Positions 1 to 10,429 of a DNA stretch of 64,000 bases are shown piece after piece. The notes under the pieces were generated by a model. The model was not told the origin of the DNA and searched no databases. It saw only the letters and a program-made list of their open reading frames with translations. The position numbers were made by a program, and so were the translations under genes. This stretch comes from Scheffersomyces stipitis CBS 6054. Its lineage: Eukaryota; Ascomycota; Pichiomycetes; Serinales; Debaryomycetaceae. Where the stretch lies: positions 1,364,001 to 1,428,000 of the forward strand of contig NC_009046.1 of assembly GCF_000209165.1 (NCBI RefSeq), written 5' to 3'. The number at the start of each line of letters is the position of its first letter. Position 1 is the stretch's first letter.

Positions 1-127
1 CGGTGATGAATCAGTGAACAGGTGAAAAATTTGGAAATATAAATTGTCTTTTTTCCCCGACTTCATCAATTGCTCTTTTCAAGTAGTCTTCGCTTGAATC
101 AACATATAGAGAACTTAGTAAGCAACA

Positions 128-1522
128 ATGGCCCAAAAACCAACTGAAAACAGATTGTGGGGAGGTAGATTTACTGGTAAGTCCGATCCCTTGATGGACT
201 TGTACAATGCTTCCTTGCCTTATGATAAGATAATGTATGAAGCCGATTTGACTGGTACCAAGGTTTACACCCAGGGCTTAAATAAGCTTGGTTTGATCAA
301 CGATGAAGAGCTCGCTGAGATCCATCGCGGTTTGGAAGAGATCAAGAAAGAATGGGCTTCCGACTCCTTTGTTGAAAAGCCAGGAGATGAAGACATACAT
401 ACTGCTAACGAAAGAAGATTGGGAGAAATAATAGGTAAACATATTGCTGGAAAGGTCCATACTGGTAGGTCTAGAAACGACCAGGTGGCTACAGACATGA
501 GAATCTACGTCCGTGAGAACTTGACCAAGTTGTTGGAACTTGTAGCCAACTTTGTCACCACCATCTTGAAGAGAGCTGAACAGGAAATCGATGTCTTGAT
601 GCCAGGTTACACTCACTTGCAGAGAGCTCAGCCTATCAGATGGTCTCATTGGTTATCCATGTATGCCACCTACTTCACCGAGGACTACAAGAGATTGAAA
701 CAGATCTTGGAAAGAGTCAACCAATCTCCTCTAGGATCTGGTGCCTTGGCTGGTCATCCATATGGTATCGACAGAGAGTTCTTAGCTGAAGGTTTGGGCT
801 TTGAAGCCCCTATTGGTAACTCTTTGGCAGCTGTTTCTGATCGTGACTTTGTTGTCGAAACCTTGTTCTGGTCCACTTTGTTTATGAACCATATCTCTCG
901 TTTTTCGGAGGATTTGATCATCTACTCTACGGCTGAGTTTGGCTTCGTTCAATTGGCCGATGCCTATTCTACCGGTTCATCTTTGATGCCTCAGAAGAAA
1001 AACCCAGACTCCTTGGAATTGTTAAGAGGAAAGTCTGGTCGTGTCTACGGTTCCTTGTCTGGTTTCTTGATGTCTATCAAATCTATTCCATCTACCTATA
1101 ACAAGGATATGCAAGAAGACAAAGAGCCATTATTCGATGCTCTCACTACTGTTGAGCACTCTGTATTGATTGCTACCGGTGTCATCTCCACCTTGGCCAT
1201 CAATAAAGAAAAGATGGAAGGTGCCTTGACCATGGATATGTTGGCTACCGACTTAGCTGACTACTTGGTCAGAAAAGGTGTTCCATTCAGAGAAACCCAT
1301 CACATCTCTGGTGAATGTGTCAAGACCGCTGAAGACCTCAAGGTTTCTGGTATTGACAAGTTGACGTTGGAACAGTTCCAAAAAATCGATGCCAGATTTG
1401 GTGAAGACGTCAAAGATGTATTTGACTTCGAAGTCAGTGTTGAAAGAAGAGATGCCACTGGTGGTACTGCCAAGTCTGCTGTTCTCAAGCAGTTGGCCAA
1501 TTTAGCCAGCAAATTACAATAG
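128..1522 (+). CDS. ARG4: Argininosuccinate lyase
   Basis: Last step of arginine synthesis: splits argininosuccinate into arginine and fumarate in the cytosol, as a homotetramer. The 464 residues match the usual family length, and the N-terminal NRLWGGRF block is typical. The fumarase/aspartase superfamily signature [11 protein letters not shown] lies at residues 283-293 and carries the catalytic serine loop. [13 protein letters not shown] (about 111-123) and the TxxSHW-like helix of the active site are also present. The start is the first ATG after a short A-rich leader (AGCAACAATG). I find no in-frame CTG codon; leucine is mostly TTG, which fits a highly expressed gene of a CTG-clade yeast. 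Only 127 bp of upstream sequence is in the window. It holds TGAATCA at 7-13, one base off a Gcn4 site, which is weak evidence for general amino-acid control. Confidence 0.97.
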   Translation: MAQKPTENRLWGGRFTGKSDPLMDLYNASLPYDKIMYEADLTGTKVYTQGLNKLGLINDEELAEIHRGLEEIKKEWASDSFVEKPGDEDIHTANERRLGEIIGKHIAGKVHTGRSRNDQVATDMRIYVRENLTKLLELVANFVTTILKRAEQEIDVLMPGYTHLQRAQPIRWSHWLSMYATYFTEDYKRLKQILERVNQSPLGSGALAGHPYGIDREFLAEGLGFEAPIGNSLAAVSDRDFVVETLFWSTLFMNHISRFSEDLIIYSTAEFGFVQLADAYSTGSSLMPQKKNPDSLELLRGKSGRVYGSLSGFLMSIKSIPSTYNKDMQEDKEPLFDALTTVEHSVLIATGVISTLAINKEKMEGALTMDMLATDLADYLVRKGVPFRETHHISGECVKTAEDLKVSGIDKLTLEQFQKIDARFGEDVKDVFDFEVSVERRDATGGTAKSAVLKQLANLASKLQ

Positions 1523-1636
1523 ATTAAACGTTCAGTATATATTATTATCCTTTTCTATAAAGTTTTATTAAAATAACCGTTAAAATACCGTAGTAAACAA
1601 TGCCAACTAAAATCCTAAGCAATGACTGAAGTGTTC

Positions 1637-3013
1637 CTAACTTTTCAAGTCTCCTGTTGCTTTCTGGACCTTGGTATTGGTGTCAATATTGCCGCTTCTA
1701 CCCTTGAGTTTCAGCAACGTCCTTCCCAACTTGCTGGCTTTCTTGGGACACTTGGGGTTGGCATCACCCAAATCATTGGGGCAAAACTTAGCTAGGAGTG
1801 ACTTGGAAGTCTCAGGAAACAAGTTTGGATCCTCGAGTACTTTCTTCTGCAATAATGCCTTTTCTTCATTGTCTGACTCATTTTCCAGCTGGTTGGGTGT
1901 ATCGTCCAGATACTCGGTAATTCTATGCGCCAGCTTCTTAGAGTCGGCGTTCCTTTTCCCCAGCCAACTTGGACCCAACGACTTGTAGCGTCTCACCGAG
2001 TTAGGTTCGTCGGTCGTAGAACATTTGGGACTGATATCGTTTCCCCCAGCCAGTGGGGGTATGATATCCCATCCCTGGGTATATGTAGGCACAGCATCTG
2101 TGGCTGGCGACTTTTTTGAGTAAGAGCCTCTTCTGGGACAGTAGTAGAATGGAAAATTTGGTTGTGCTCGACATGAATGGCTGAAAAGACGATCGCTATT
2201 TCCGTTTCTGTTTCCACCTAAATCAGTTCCCATACCAAAAGTAGCGGAGCTGGTAGTAGAAGAAGCCACACTGTTGAATGTAGAACTGTTGGATAATGTG
2301 TAGCTGTCGGAGCTAGAAGGGCTGATGTTTGAATATTCTTCTATTTGCGAAGAATTGTCTGCGGAACTGTTCGTGGAGGAACGATCCTTTTTGAGCGAAC
2401 TACCCTTGACAGGGCGGTAGTTGTATGTGTATGCCGATATCAGGTCGTTGGGAATGGTCTGTAATAAGGGAGATGAGCCCTGGCTCAAGCGGCGCTGGAA
2501 TGTAGCTGAGGCATGTGTTACCTGGTCAAGATCTATAGTAGGCGCAGTCCCTTGGGTCTGGCCCAGAGTCAGCATCAACAGAGGCTTGAACGACGAACCA
2601 AGCGTGTAAGGAGACATAGGCAGGTCCGGAGGGGTGGGGATAGAACCCTTGCGTGAAGAGTGTTCTCCAGAGACTGGATAGAAGCTAGAGTCCGCTGGAG
2701 TGTGGAGAAGAGAATTGGATCTTCTATGTGAAGTCCGGGGAGGAGATGTGGTGGAGTAAGAGTTGGTAGACTTGGGACTTCTGTTTTCATTGGCAATGAT
2801 GTCATTTCCAAGACTGTTGCGTTTGGCATTGCTATTGAGATCGTCGTTGCCATTTTCTTGGAAGCTAGAGCTTGCTATTTCATTGGTACTATCGTATTTG
2901 GTGGCATTTGGGGCTTCGCTATCTTGCGCTTTCTGCGAGCGCATCAGAGCTGCGTGGGAAAGCGCATTATTGCTCGAACCAGATGGAGGGAGAGTATAGT
3001 TGAGGTTGAGCAT
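1637..3013 (-). CDS. Unrecognised Ser/Asn-rich protein
   Basis: I do not recognise this 458-residue protein. It has low complexity, is rich in Ser, Asn and Pro, and has no membrane segment or signal peptide. The most ordered part is C-terminal, from about residue 335: RRYKSLGPSWLGKR, then an acidic stretch (YLDDTPNQLENESDNEEKALLQKKVLEDPNLF) and a basic end with SKLGRTLLKLKGR. The upstream region is very long (over 1.5 kb, shared with the divergent gene at 4589), which in yeasts is common for regulated genes. It is convergent with ARG4, with only about 115 bp between stop codons. The open frame and codon pattern support a real gene. Role unknown; a disordered regulatory or signalling protein is a guess. 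Confidence 0.75.
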   Translation of the reverse strand: MLNLNYTLPPSGSSNNALSHAALMRSQKAQDSEAPNATKYDSTNEIASSSFQENGNDDLNSNAKRNSLGNDIIANENRSPKSTNSYSTTSPPRTSHRRSNSLLHTPADSSFYPVSGEHSSRKGSIPTPPDLPMSPYTLGSSFKPLLMLTLGQTQGTAPTIDLDQVTHASATFQRRLSQGSSPLLQTIPNDLISAYTYNYRPVKGSSLKKDRSSTNSSADNSSQIEEYSNISPSSSDSYTLSNSSTFNSVASSTTSSATFGMGTDLGGNRNGNSDRLFSHSCRAQPNFPFYYCPRRGSYSKKSPATDAVPTYTQGWDIIPPLAGGNDISPKCSTTDEPNSVRRYKSLGPSWLGKRNADSKKLAHRITEYLDDTPNQLENESDNEEKALLQKKVLEDPNLFPETSKSLLAKFCPNDLGDANPKCPKKASKLGRTLLKLKGRSGNIDTNTKVQKATGDLKS

Positions 3014-4588
3014 GTCTATAAGTCAGGTAAAGCCGGCACTCACAACAAACGTATATAAAATAGGCAGGTCTAACGAGGCCAACTTTTGCTGGGGTTCCCG
3101 GATCTTTATATAAATCTAGCATCGAGATGGCCGGAGTGTCTTTTTCATGATCTGATCTCCAGACTAAAGCCATTGTGTTAGAGAGGGGACCCACTGCAAG
3201 ATTACGGAGGCTTTGTCTGGGACATGCAGGTGTGTGTCATTACAAGCAGCATGAGGGGATAGCAGAGATGGTTAGGATTGTGTATATAGACCAGAGTACA
3301 TAGGTAATAATAGACGGATGGTGTATATAGCCTAGAGAAAACAATAACTGTGAAAAAATAGTGAGAGCAGGAAGGAAAAAGACTTCAATTGGCGTGTAAA
3401 TAGTGAGAATTAGTGTGTAATTAATGTGGGGCTGGAGCGAGCGGAAGCTTCATCGGTATCATTGCACAATAAAGCAAACTGGCTCGGAACGCTTTTCCTA
3501 ACAGGATGGAGCTTGCAAAAGGCTGCGATGGTTAGCTGTAAATCGGCAATTCTCTAATTCTGTAAATATGTAAATATGTAAATCTGCAAATCTTTGTTGG
3601 TACACATTAATCTAAATTCCAATTACCGGCGGCTATTATTTTTTGTTTTTGATCTTTATTTGGGATGAAATCTCTTTTCTTATTTTGCCGCCGCCTACAG
3701 CTTTTCTGCCCTAGTCTCATTTCTTGTTTCTGGCTCGTATCTTTCAGCCATCATCTTGTTCTTTTGTTCTTATTTTCTATTTGGACCAGATACTCTGATG
3801 TTGCCACGAGCCTTCTCCTGCAGCACTACGCCCTCAGCCTTTCAAAGTGAGATTAGTGACGATAGTTGTATATTGCCGTGGTGTAGTTAGAATTTATTAT
3901 CGGGCGGAAATAATGTAGGGAAGCTCTTTGCTAGAGACAGCGTCTTCTCTCTAGTGCTCTCTGCAATGGTTACCATCAGCTGCTGTCATCATGACGTACA
4001 CCCCAGATTACTGTGCATGCTCCCACAGCTATCTCCGCCTGCTGATAAGATGAAATGCATCTGCAGAGCTTGCTGCTCCATTTCGGTACTGTAACAATTT
4101 ATGTACTGGTCTAAATTTCATGTACTATGTAATGCCCGGTCTATATTCGTGGTCTATAGAAATGACGTTAAACCCGCCATCAGACGACATACTCTACTTT
4201 CTCAGGTTAACCACTAAAGTCGTAGTCTTCATTTTCCCATGTCTTTTTATCTCCTTGCTCTTATCTGAACTGCTCTTGTAATTCTCGACTCACTCTGTAC
4301 TGGTTCCAATCCTGTACCTACCTGAAACAGGTATGCTTCTGCTACCAGTAATAAACACTTTCTCAACTTACCAGACACATCTTTCAGCTACTCCCTCTCT
4401 TCCCTCGTTTCTTGTTCTCATCAGGCCTAGATCACCAACACTGCCGCACTATTCCAGACGACTTAAACCGCCTGGCCCGCACTTTTCTTATATTTCTTTC
4501 TTTTCCCCATCTTCTATGCGTATCTGATAAAACCCTGCTTGAATCTACATATTGTTGCAGTCCAAGCCTTATCTCTACTGAAATTACC
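3014..4588. promoter_or_regulatory. Long divergent intergenic region
   Basis: About 1.57 kb separates the start of the Ser-rich gene (minus) from the likely start of the next gene (plus). It has no convincing gene. Short frames at 3665-3850 and 4333-4527 have no recognisable product. It holds a short tandem repeat at 3561-3592 and a pyrimidine-rich stretch from about 4200 to 4580 that looks like the 5' leader of the plus-strand gene. Confidence 0.5.
3561..3592. repeat. 8-bp tandem repeat TGTAAATA
   Basis: Four successive 8-bp units: two exact TGTAAATA, then TGTAAATC and TGCAAATC. Each of the first three contains GTAAAT, close to the forkhead core GTAAAYA. It lies about 550 bp upstream of the Ser-rich gene start. 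Confidence 0.7.
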
Positions 4589-6679
4589 ATGTCTGCTCAT
4601 CAAGGCGAGCCTAATACCTCTGAGTCCAGAATCAATCTCTGGAACTCGGCTCCAAATTCAGTCTCGACTTCATCTTCACAACCTCAGACCCAACATTCTC
4701 TTTTCGCAGCCATTTCCACATCTGTTTCACGTTCATCTTACCCAGTGGCTATATCCAATGTCCACACCCAGTTGAAACAAATTGGCCCCATTGAAACGCT
4801 TCCAGTCGATAGAATCAATTCCCGTCTTGGTCAACTAGCTGAAATGTACCAAATACTTGTTGAACTTGTCAAAAATGATCCTGGTTCCTACTTTCTGGAA
4901 ATCAAAAAACAAGATGCCACGACCTGTTTTGATGCGATTACACCTTTGATCAAACTCACCTTATTGGCATCCAACATGAACTTGGCAATTCTTCCCACGT
5001 ATCTCCAGATTCTTGCTAAGCTTCTCTGGTTTCATTTGATCTATGCTGCTCCTGGTATCATCGTCCTGATGAAGGGATCGTACAATCTGTTCGCAGCCAT
5101 TTGTTCAAAATTTTCACCAAAACAGCGTTCACCTCCTGGTTTTGTCTATTGGCTTGCAACGTCCCGCAACACATGTGAGGAATTTCAGCCAGATCAAATA
5201 ACCACGGAAGCTCTTCTCTTGGCAGTAAATGAAATGTTCGCCAAGGCTAGAGAATCGGCAGATGTTCTTGACGCTCTACTAGATAAGCAAAGTCTATCCG
5301 AGCAAGAAGATGCCACATTAAGTAATAGTTGCATTAACACTGTCGAATCTCTTGGCCATGGTGGAGTATCGGAGTTGTTAGCAATGTATATTTCTCTTGT
5401 TCCCAACTTTCTTGTTAAATTAAACCTGAAAATTACCTCCACTGCAACTAGTTCCATAAACAAGAAATGTTACCTGAAGATAGTTTCCCTTGTCACTACC
5501 AATATCTTTCCCTTGTATCCACTGATATTTGAGTCGAATTCTGCAGTCTTCTCCAAATTTGTAGTCAACAAGCACCTTTTCAAGTTTCTTCCATCTACTG
5601 AAGGATATCTCGTTAATTCTCACGAATTGATTATTGAACTCCTAGATCATGGAGTCAACATCAGCTACTTAGAAGAGAACGACATTCTGTCTTATCTTCT
5701 TCTTTCTCTTATGAACTTGGAAAATTTAAAGCATAAAAAACAAATTTTGTTTTCGTCTTTCAATCATCTTAGTCCAAAGACTTCTCTTGCTACATCTATC
5801 TTGTACTTGAATTTCTTGTGTTCCATCAACTTAGCCAGTTACTTTGAGGAGTTGACTTTTCCTGAAGTTGTTTACTCTCAGTTTGAGAGCTTTGCATTGC
5901 CTCCATTGCCCAAGTCAAACTACCTAGTTGAAGAATTTCGCAACACCGACGAGTTTGAGCTAGATTTTTCTTTATTCAAGCCTATGGAAAACTTCAACCA
6001 CTTAGTTGCGTGTTTGTGTTCTTGCCTCAACATTATCTCTTTCATTATTGAAGATGAAATAAGATCAATTGAATATGCAAACAAGACGTCGTCTCTACCT
6101 CTGAATGAAAAGATGGTCTTCAAGTTTGTTGAGTTTCTTTTCTGTTCACTTCTTATTTCACTTTCTTTAATTCATAACTTTGACCTCAAAGGTTGCAACG
6201 AAATCGTGAAACAGCAAGTTGTCGACATCCTTGATACACTACTAAATGTTAAATTGGACTGCTTGGAGAGCTCTATGGTGTGGGTGTCCTTGATCAATTT
6301 TGCCAATGATGTGTGTTATGCTGATCTTACATTTGTCTCGGTATTTCAAGGATTATTCAAGGACTTAAGTGAGAAGAACACAGAAATCTCGGAACACCCC
6401 TTGGTCAGAAGTGGATTGGAATTCTTCAGTACTACATTTATTTGTCCTGAAAACAGCACCGATTCACTGAATGAAGGATCTGATGCCACTATCGAATTAT
6501 CTTTACAAGAACTTAATATCATGTGCGGGTTGTCTGTCTATTCCAATTTTGATAAGACAGAGAAAAACTCGAGTATTGTTGGCCTCAACGAGCAGCAAAA
6601 GAGGTCTACCGGTCTGACCTACTCTACTAATAATTCCAGACAACAGAGTGTTCATGTGGACCAATATGGAATGACATGA
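4589..6679 (+). CDS. Unrecognised helical protein, 696 aa
   Basis: I do not recognise this protein. I start it at the ATG at 4589 (MSAHQGEPNTSES). The frame stays open to 4412, but the extra 59 residues look like translated pyrimidine-rich leader. After a Ser/Thr/Gln-rich N-terminus (about 1-60) it is mainly hydrophobic-amphipathic helix to about residue 600, the pattern of a helical-repeat (HEAT/ARM-like) scaffold, with Cys-Leu-rich segments such as LVACLCSCLNIISFIIEDE. It has no signal peptide and no clear transmembrane segment. The C-terminus is short and polar and ends NNSRQQSVHVDQYGMT, where RQQSVH could be a phosphorylation or 14-3-3 site. Its 3' end lies about 255 bp from the ENP2 start on the same strand. 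Confidence 0.7.
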   Translation: MSAHQGEPNTSESRINLWNSAPNSVSTSSSQPQTQHSLFAAISTSVSRSSYPVAISNVHTQLKQIGPIETLPVDRINSRLGQLAEMYQILVELVKNDPGSYFLEIKKQDATTCFDAITPLIKLTLLASNMNLAILPTYLQILAKLLWFHLIYAAPGIIVLMKGSYNLFAAICSKFSPKQRSPPGFVYWLATSRNTCEEFQPDQITTEALLLAVNEMFAKARESADVLDALLDKQSLSEQEDATLSNSCINTVESLGHGGVSELLAMYISLVPNFLVKLNLKITSTATSSINKKCYLKIVSLVTTNIFPLYPLIFESNSAVFSKFVVNKHLFKFLPSTEGYLVNSHELIIELLDHGVNISYLEENDILSYLLLSLMNLENLKHKKQILFSSFNHLSPKTSLATSILYLNFLCSINLASYFEELTFPEVVYSQFESFALPPLPKSNYLVEEFRNTDEFELDFSLFKPMENFNHLVACLCSCLNIISFIIEDEIRSIEYANKTSSLPLNEKMVFKFVEFLFCSLLISLSLIHNFDLKGCNEIVKQQVVDILDTLLNVKLDCLESSMVWVSLINFANDVCYADLTFVSVFQGLFKDLSEKNTEISEHPLVRSGLEFFSTTFICPENSTDSLNEGSDATIELSLQELNIMCGLSVYSNFDKTEKNSSIVGLNEQQKRSTGLTYSTNNSRQQSVHVDQYGMT

Positions 6680-6815
6680 AAAACGTGACTGCTATTTATT
6701 GATTGCTGTATTGTTTTATATATTTGTTCAGAGTTATAAATTTTATTAAGACACCTTTTGTAGTCTACCATTTTTGCATCCATTATAGACAACCTACCTG
6801 CAGGTCCATCTCTTT

Positions 6816-6847
6816 CACGTGACTTGCTCCAAATTTTTTGGCTCATC
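6816..6847 (+). promoter_or_regulatory. CACGTGAC, RRPE-like and PAC elements of ENP2
   Basis: Three elements sit together 89-120 bp upstream of the ENP2 ATG: an E-box CACGTGAC (6816-6823), the A/T block AAATTTTTTG (6831-6840), which resembles RRPE, and directly after it GCTCATC (6841-6847), the complement of the PAC core GATGAGC. In yeasts an adjacent RRPE+PAC pair marks ribosome-biogenesis genes bound by Stb3 and Dot6/Tod6. This fits ENP2, a small-subunit processome protein. Confidence 0.7.
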
Positions 6848-6935
6848 CCATCTAAATAAATTTCTAAAATTCTACGAGTTGTACGAATGCAGCAAAACGT
6901 CATTATCTACCAAGAAAACATAGACAAGAGTCAGA

Positions 6936-8993
6936 ATGGTCTTAAAGTCAACTTCTGCGGGTAACGTCTCAGTGTACCAAGTTTCTGGGACCAACGTATC
7001 GCGGTCGTTACCAGACTGGATTGCCAAAAAGAGAAAGAGAGCATTGAAAAATGATATTGAGTATCAAAACCGTATAGAGTTAATTCAGGATTTCGAGTTC
7101 AGTGAAGCTTCCAACAAAATTAAAGTCACACCCGATGGACAATTCGCCATGGCTACTGGTACTTATAAGCCCCAGATCCATGTGTATGATTTTGCCAACT
7201 TGTCATTGAAATTCGATAGACATACTGATTGTGAGAATGTAGACTTTTTGATAATGTCTGACGATTGGACCAAGTCTGTGCATTTGCAGAATGACAGATC
7301 CATAGAATTCCAGACCAAGGGCGGAATTCACTACAGAACGAGAATCCCCAAGTTTGGGAGAAGTTTGGCCTACAACAGTATGTCATGCGATCTCTATGTA
7401 GGTGCTTCGGGCAATGAGTTGTACAGATTGAACTTGGACCAGGGTCGCTTTTTGAACCCCTTTGCATTGGACACTTCTGCTGGTGTCAACGCTGTAACTG
7501 TCAATCCAGTTCACGGATTGCTAGCTGTAGCTTTGGAAGAAGGAGCGGTAGAGTTCTGGGACCCCAGAAGTAGAGTAAGAGCAGCTAAATTATTTGTAGA
7601 AGACCAACTTAAAGAACAAGTTCAAGTGACAGCAGCTTCATTTAGAAATGACGGTTTGAACTTTGCCTGTGGTACGTCTAATGGTAAGGCTCTTATCTAC
7701 GATTTGAGAACAGCTGTGCCTACCATAGTTAAAGATCAGGGTTATGGCTTTGATATCAAGAAGATCATCTGGATAGACGATAACGAGTCTGATGCTGACA
7801 AAATATTGACTACAGACAAGAGAATAGCCAAGATCTGGGACAGAAACGACGGAAAGCCATTTGCATCTATGGAACCAAGTGTAGACATCAACGACATAGA
7901 ATATGTTAAAGGTTCTGGAATGTTCTTTATGGCCAACGAAGGTATACCTATGCATACATACTACATTCCTAACTTGGGTCCAGCACCCAAGTGGTGTTCT
8001 TTCTTGGACAATGTCACTGAGGAGTTGGAAGAAAAGCCTTCAGACTCAGTCTACTCCAATTACAGATTCATAACAAGAGACGACGTGGTCAAATTGAACT
8101 TGTCTCACTTGATTGGGACCAAGGTGTTGCGTTCGTACATGCATGGTTTCTTTATTGACAACGAGTTGTACGACAAGGTAAACTTGATTGCCAATCCAAA
8201 CTCGTACAGAGACCGCAGAGATCGGGAAATCAGAAAGAAGATTGAAAAGGAGAGAGAGTCGAGAATCAGATCTACTGGTGCTATCACAAACACTAAAATC
8301 AAGGTCAACAAGGACTTGGCAGCCAAATTGCAAGAAAAGCAAGGTTCTAACGCTGCCGAATCTGTCATCAATGATGACCGTTTTAAGGAGTTGTTCGAGA
8401 ACCCCGACTTTGCTGTAGACGAAGAGTCTCACGACTATAAACAGCTTAATCCTGTTAAGGCTGTGAAGGATGTCACTAACAGCAGATCTCGTGGATTGAC
8501 TGCTGCTGAAGAGTCTGATGAAGAGAGGAATGCAGAAAGCGGCACTTTATCGGAACTGTCTGAAGAATCTGAGGAAGAAGAGGAAGAAGATGAAGAAACA
8601 AAGGCATACAAGAAGATGAGAGTGGAAAAGGAAATGGAGAAGTTGCGTCGTAAGAAGAAGGAACAGGAAGAAGCCAAGAGATTTATGAATGAAATGAAGG
8701 TTGTTTCTGAAGAGGGACCACAACAAAAGGCATCGGAATCGTTTGGTTCGCAAGTTAGAAAAATCAATAAGGTCACTAAAGAACAAGTCGGCGACAAGGA
8801 TTCGAGATTGCGTCGCCATGCTCGTGGTGAGGCCGAGTTGACGTTTGTTCCAGCAAAGAAGGAAAAGAGAAAGGTTCAGTTCAGAGCCGATGACGAGGAG
8901 GAAGATCCAGAGAAGGTCAAGAACAGCGGAAGAACTAAACAGAGATTTGATGGCCGTAGAATAGCTTCAAGAAACAAGTTCCGTGGTATGTAA
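6936..8993 (+). CDS. ENP2: Nucleolar WD-repeat protein, SSU processome
   Basis: Essential nucleolar protein needed for 18S rRNA maturation in the 90S pre-ribosome (the human counterpart is NOL10). The 685 residues match the family, with the hallmark N-terminus (VYQVSGTNVSRSLPDWIAKKRKR). A seven-bladed beta-propeller follows to about residue 360 (for example GLLAVALEEGAVEFWDPRSR). Next come the NUC153-type motif around NDDRFKELFENPDFAVDEESHDYK and a highly charged C-terminus. The acidic Ser/Glu tract around 535-560 contains one CTG codon (8556-8558, codon 541). Read as serine it gives an unbroken Ser/Glu run, which suits the alternative code. Only about 380 bp separates it from ISY1 on the same strand. 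Confidence 0.96.
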   Translation: MVLKSTSAGNVSVYQVSGTNVSRSLPDWIAKKRKRALKNDIEYQNRIELIQDFEFSEASNKIKVTPDGQFAMATGTYKPQIHVYDFANLSLKFDRHTDCENVDFLIMSDDWTKSVHLQNDRSIEFQTKGGIHYRTRIPKFGRSLAYNSMSCDLYVGASGNELYRLNLDQGRFLNPFALDTSAGVNAVTVNPVHGLLAVALEEGAVEFWDPRSRVRAAKLFVEDQLKEQVQVTAASFRNDGLNFACGTSNGKALIYDLRTAVPTIVKDQGYGFDIKKIIWIDDNESDADKILTTDKRIAKIWDRNDGKPFASMEPSVDINDIEYVKGSGMFFMANEGIPMHTYYIPNLGPAPKWCSFLDNVTEELEEKPSDSVYSNYRFITRDDVVKLNLSHLIGTKVLRSYMHGFFIDNELYDKVNLIANPNSYRDRRDREIRKKIEKERESRIRSTGAITNTKIKVNKDLAAKLQEKQGSNAAESVINDDRFKELFENPDFAVDEESHDYKQLNPVKAVKDVTNSRSRGLTAAEESDEERNAESGTLSELSEESEEEEEEDEETKAYKKMRVEKEMEKLRRKKKEQEEAKRFMNEMKVVSEEGPQQKASESFGSQVRKINKVTKEQVGDKDSRLRRHARGEAELTFVPAKKEKRKVQFRADDEEEDPEKVKNSGRTKQRFDGRRIASRNKFRGM

Positions 8994-9373
8994 GATAGAA
9001 CTGTATAATAGGGAATAGAAATGTAAGGAGAAAGAAGAGTTTTAGTTGTATGAAATGAGTTGTGATCTTTTTAATATATCAACTCACAGTGTGTTCTGAC
9101 GCTTTTAAAATGTAATCGTTAAAATGTCATAAGTATTTTAAAACCAATCACTAGCAATACAGAATGATTGTAAATCTATGCCTACTAGGTTGTGTCTATA
9201 TTAGTTCTTGAATGTTACTGAATCTCATCCCATCACAGTGTCTCAAAGTTAGAAGCACACTAAATTCGCACCCAAACCATCTCCAGAAAATATGAAAATT
9301 CACAGACTTACAACTTTTCACTTATCTCTACTCTCTTCTGTATCTACTATCACAAATTTCTGTCATTCTCACC
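8994..9373. other. Intergenic ENP2-ISY1
   Basis: 380 bp of A/T-rich sequence serving as the ENP2 3' end and ISY1 promoter. The pyrimidine-rich stretch ending CTCACCATG just before ISY1 is leader-like. I see no RNA gene or repeat. Confidence 0.4.
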
Positions 9374-10384
9374 ATGTCCAGAAACAAAGAGAAGGCGCAG
9401 TCTGCCTTGAACCGATTTCAGGAGTTCAAGAATCGAGAAGCTGGAGTTCTAGAGAGTAATCCGAGCTTGAGACCCAAAAGAGCAGATACTGTGAACTACT
9501 TACCGCAGGCTAGGAAGTGGAAATCAGTGGTGATGAGCGAGATCTCGACAAAAATGACAGACATAAACGACCCCAATGCTACGGAACTACAGCTCCGCGA
9601 TTTGAACGATAAATTGAACAAGTTGTTCTGGGAAAAGGAGAATTGGGAGAGTCAGATAAATATTTTGTCTGGAGGAAATCCGAATAGAATAAGGAGAAAT
9701 CGTCGATATGGACAGAAAGCTCCAGCAGATTCAGAGTATGAGCCAGGATACCAATTCTTTGGAAGAGCAAGAGAGCTTCCGGATGCGAAGAAGTTTCTCG
9801 AAAATGAAAGATTAGAGAAGCAACGTACTCTGGAAAGGAAACGAAAAGCAGAATCTACTGATCAAAGCGTAAAGCGTCTTAACCAGCGAATAGATTTGGC
9901 CTATTATGGCTATTATGATGAAGATCCTTGTAACTTCGGGACTAGAAATATCTTCAATAAACAAGAAAGAGAGCAGATCATTGAATTGGCACACAAACTA
10001 GGAGAGGAGGATTTCGAGATAGAAGATGAAACTGATTATGGAGTAAGAGATGATAGTCAGTCTAATTTCGGAATAAATGAAAATCCAGATGATTACGATG
10101 CATCAGAAGATAATGCTTCTTATGAGAACAATAACAATGTACAAGGTGTTAAGGCTAAACTAAATACATACAAGCCTGAAGTTGAGAACATTAACGATCG
10201 AATATTAAGATACGAAGGGTGTATAAAAGAAGAAAGATTTTATTCTTCTCTTGATGATCCTTCTGATTCAATAATGAGAATTCAAGACTTTGAATTGGAA
10301 GTTCCTTCTAGCCAACATGTACAGCAATGGATGTTGACCAAGAGAAAGAAAGAATTGCTTGCCAAGTTGGGTATGGAAAAATAG
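9374..10384 (+). CDS. ISY1: Spliceosomal protein Isy1
   Basis: Component of the Prp19-associated (NTC) complex in the catalytic spliceosome. It helps position the branch-site helix and affects splicing fidelity. The 336 residues begin with the family signature MSRNKEKAQSALNRFQEFK. Residues about 40-95 (RKWKSVVMSEISTKMTDINDP through the helical LRDLNDKLNKLFWEKENWESQI) are also typical, as is GYQFFGRARELPDAKKFLE. Central and C-terminal parts are acidic and less conserved, and the protein ends in a coiled, basic helix (LTKRKKELLAKLGMEK). No intron is needed. It is convergent with PNC1, with only about 45 bp between stop codons. Confidence 0.94.
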   Translation: MSRNKEKAQSALNRFQEFKNREAGVLESNPSLRPKRADTVNYLPQARKWKSVVMSEISTKMTDINDPNATELQLRDLNDKLNKLFWEKENWESQINILSGGNPNRIRRNRRYGQKAPADSEYEPGYQFFGRARELPDAKKFLENERLEKQRTLERKRKAESTDQSVKRLNQRIDLAYYGYYDEDPCNFGTRNIFNKQEREQIIELAHKLGEEDFEIEDETDYGVRDDSQSNFGINENPDDYDASEDNASYENNNNVQGVKAKLNTYKPEVENINDRILRYEGCIKEERFYSSLDDPSDSIMRIQDFELEVPSSQHVQQWMLTKRKKELLAKLGMEK

Positions 10385-10429
10385 ATAAGCAGTAATTCCT
10401 CATAAAAAAATTAATTATAATTTCATAAT

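Noticed and set aside
3665..3850. Short plus-strand frame (61 codons) in the long intergenic region
   Set aside because: Hydrophobic translation of pyrimidine-rich DNA; no motif, no start context or neighbour support.
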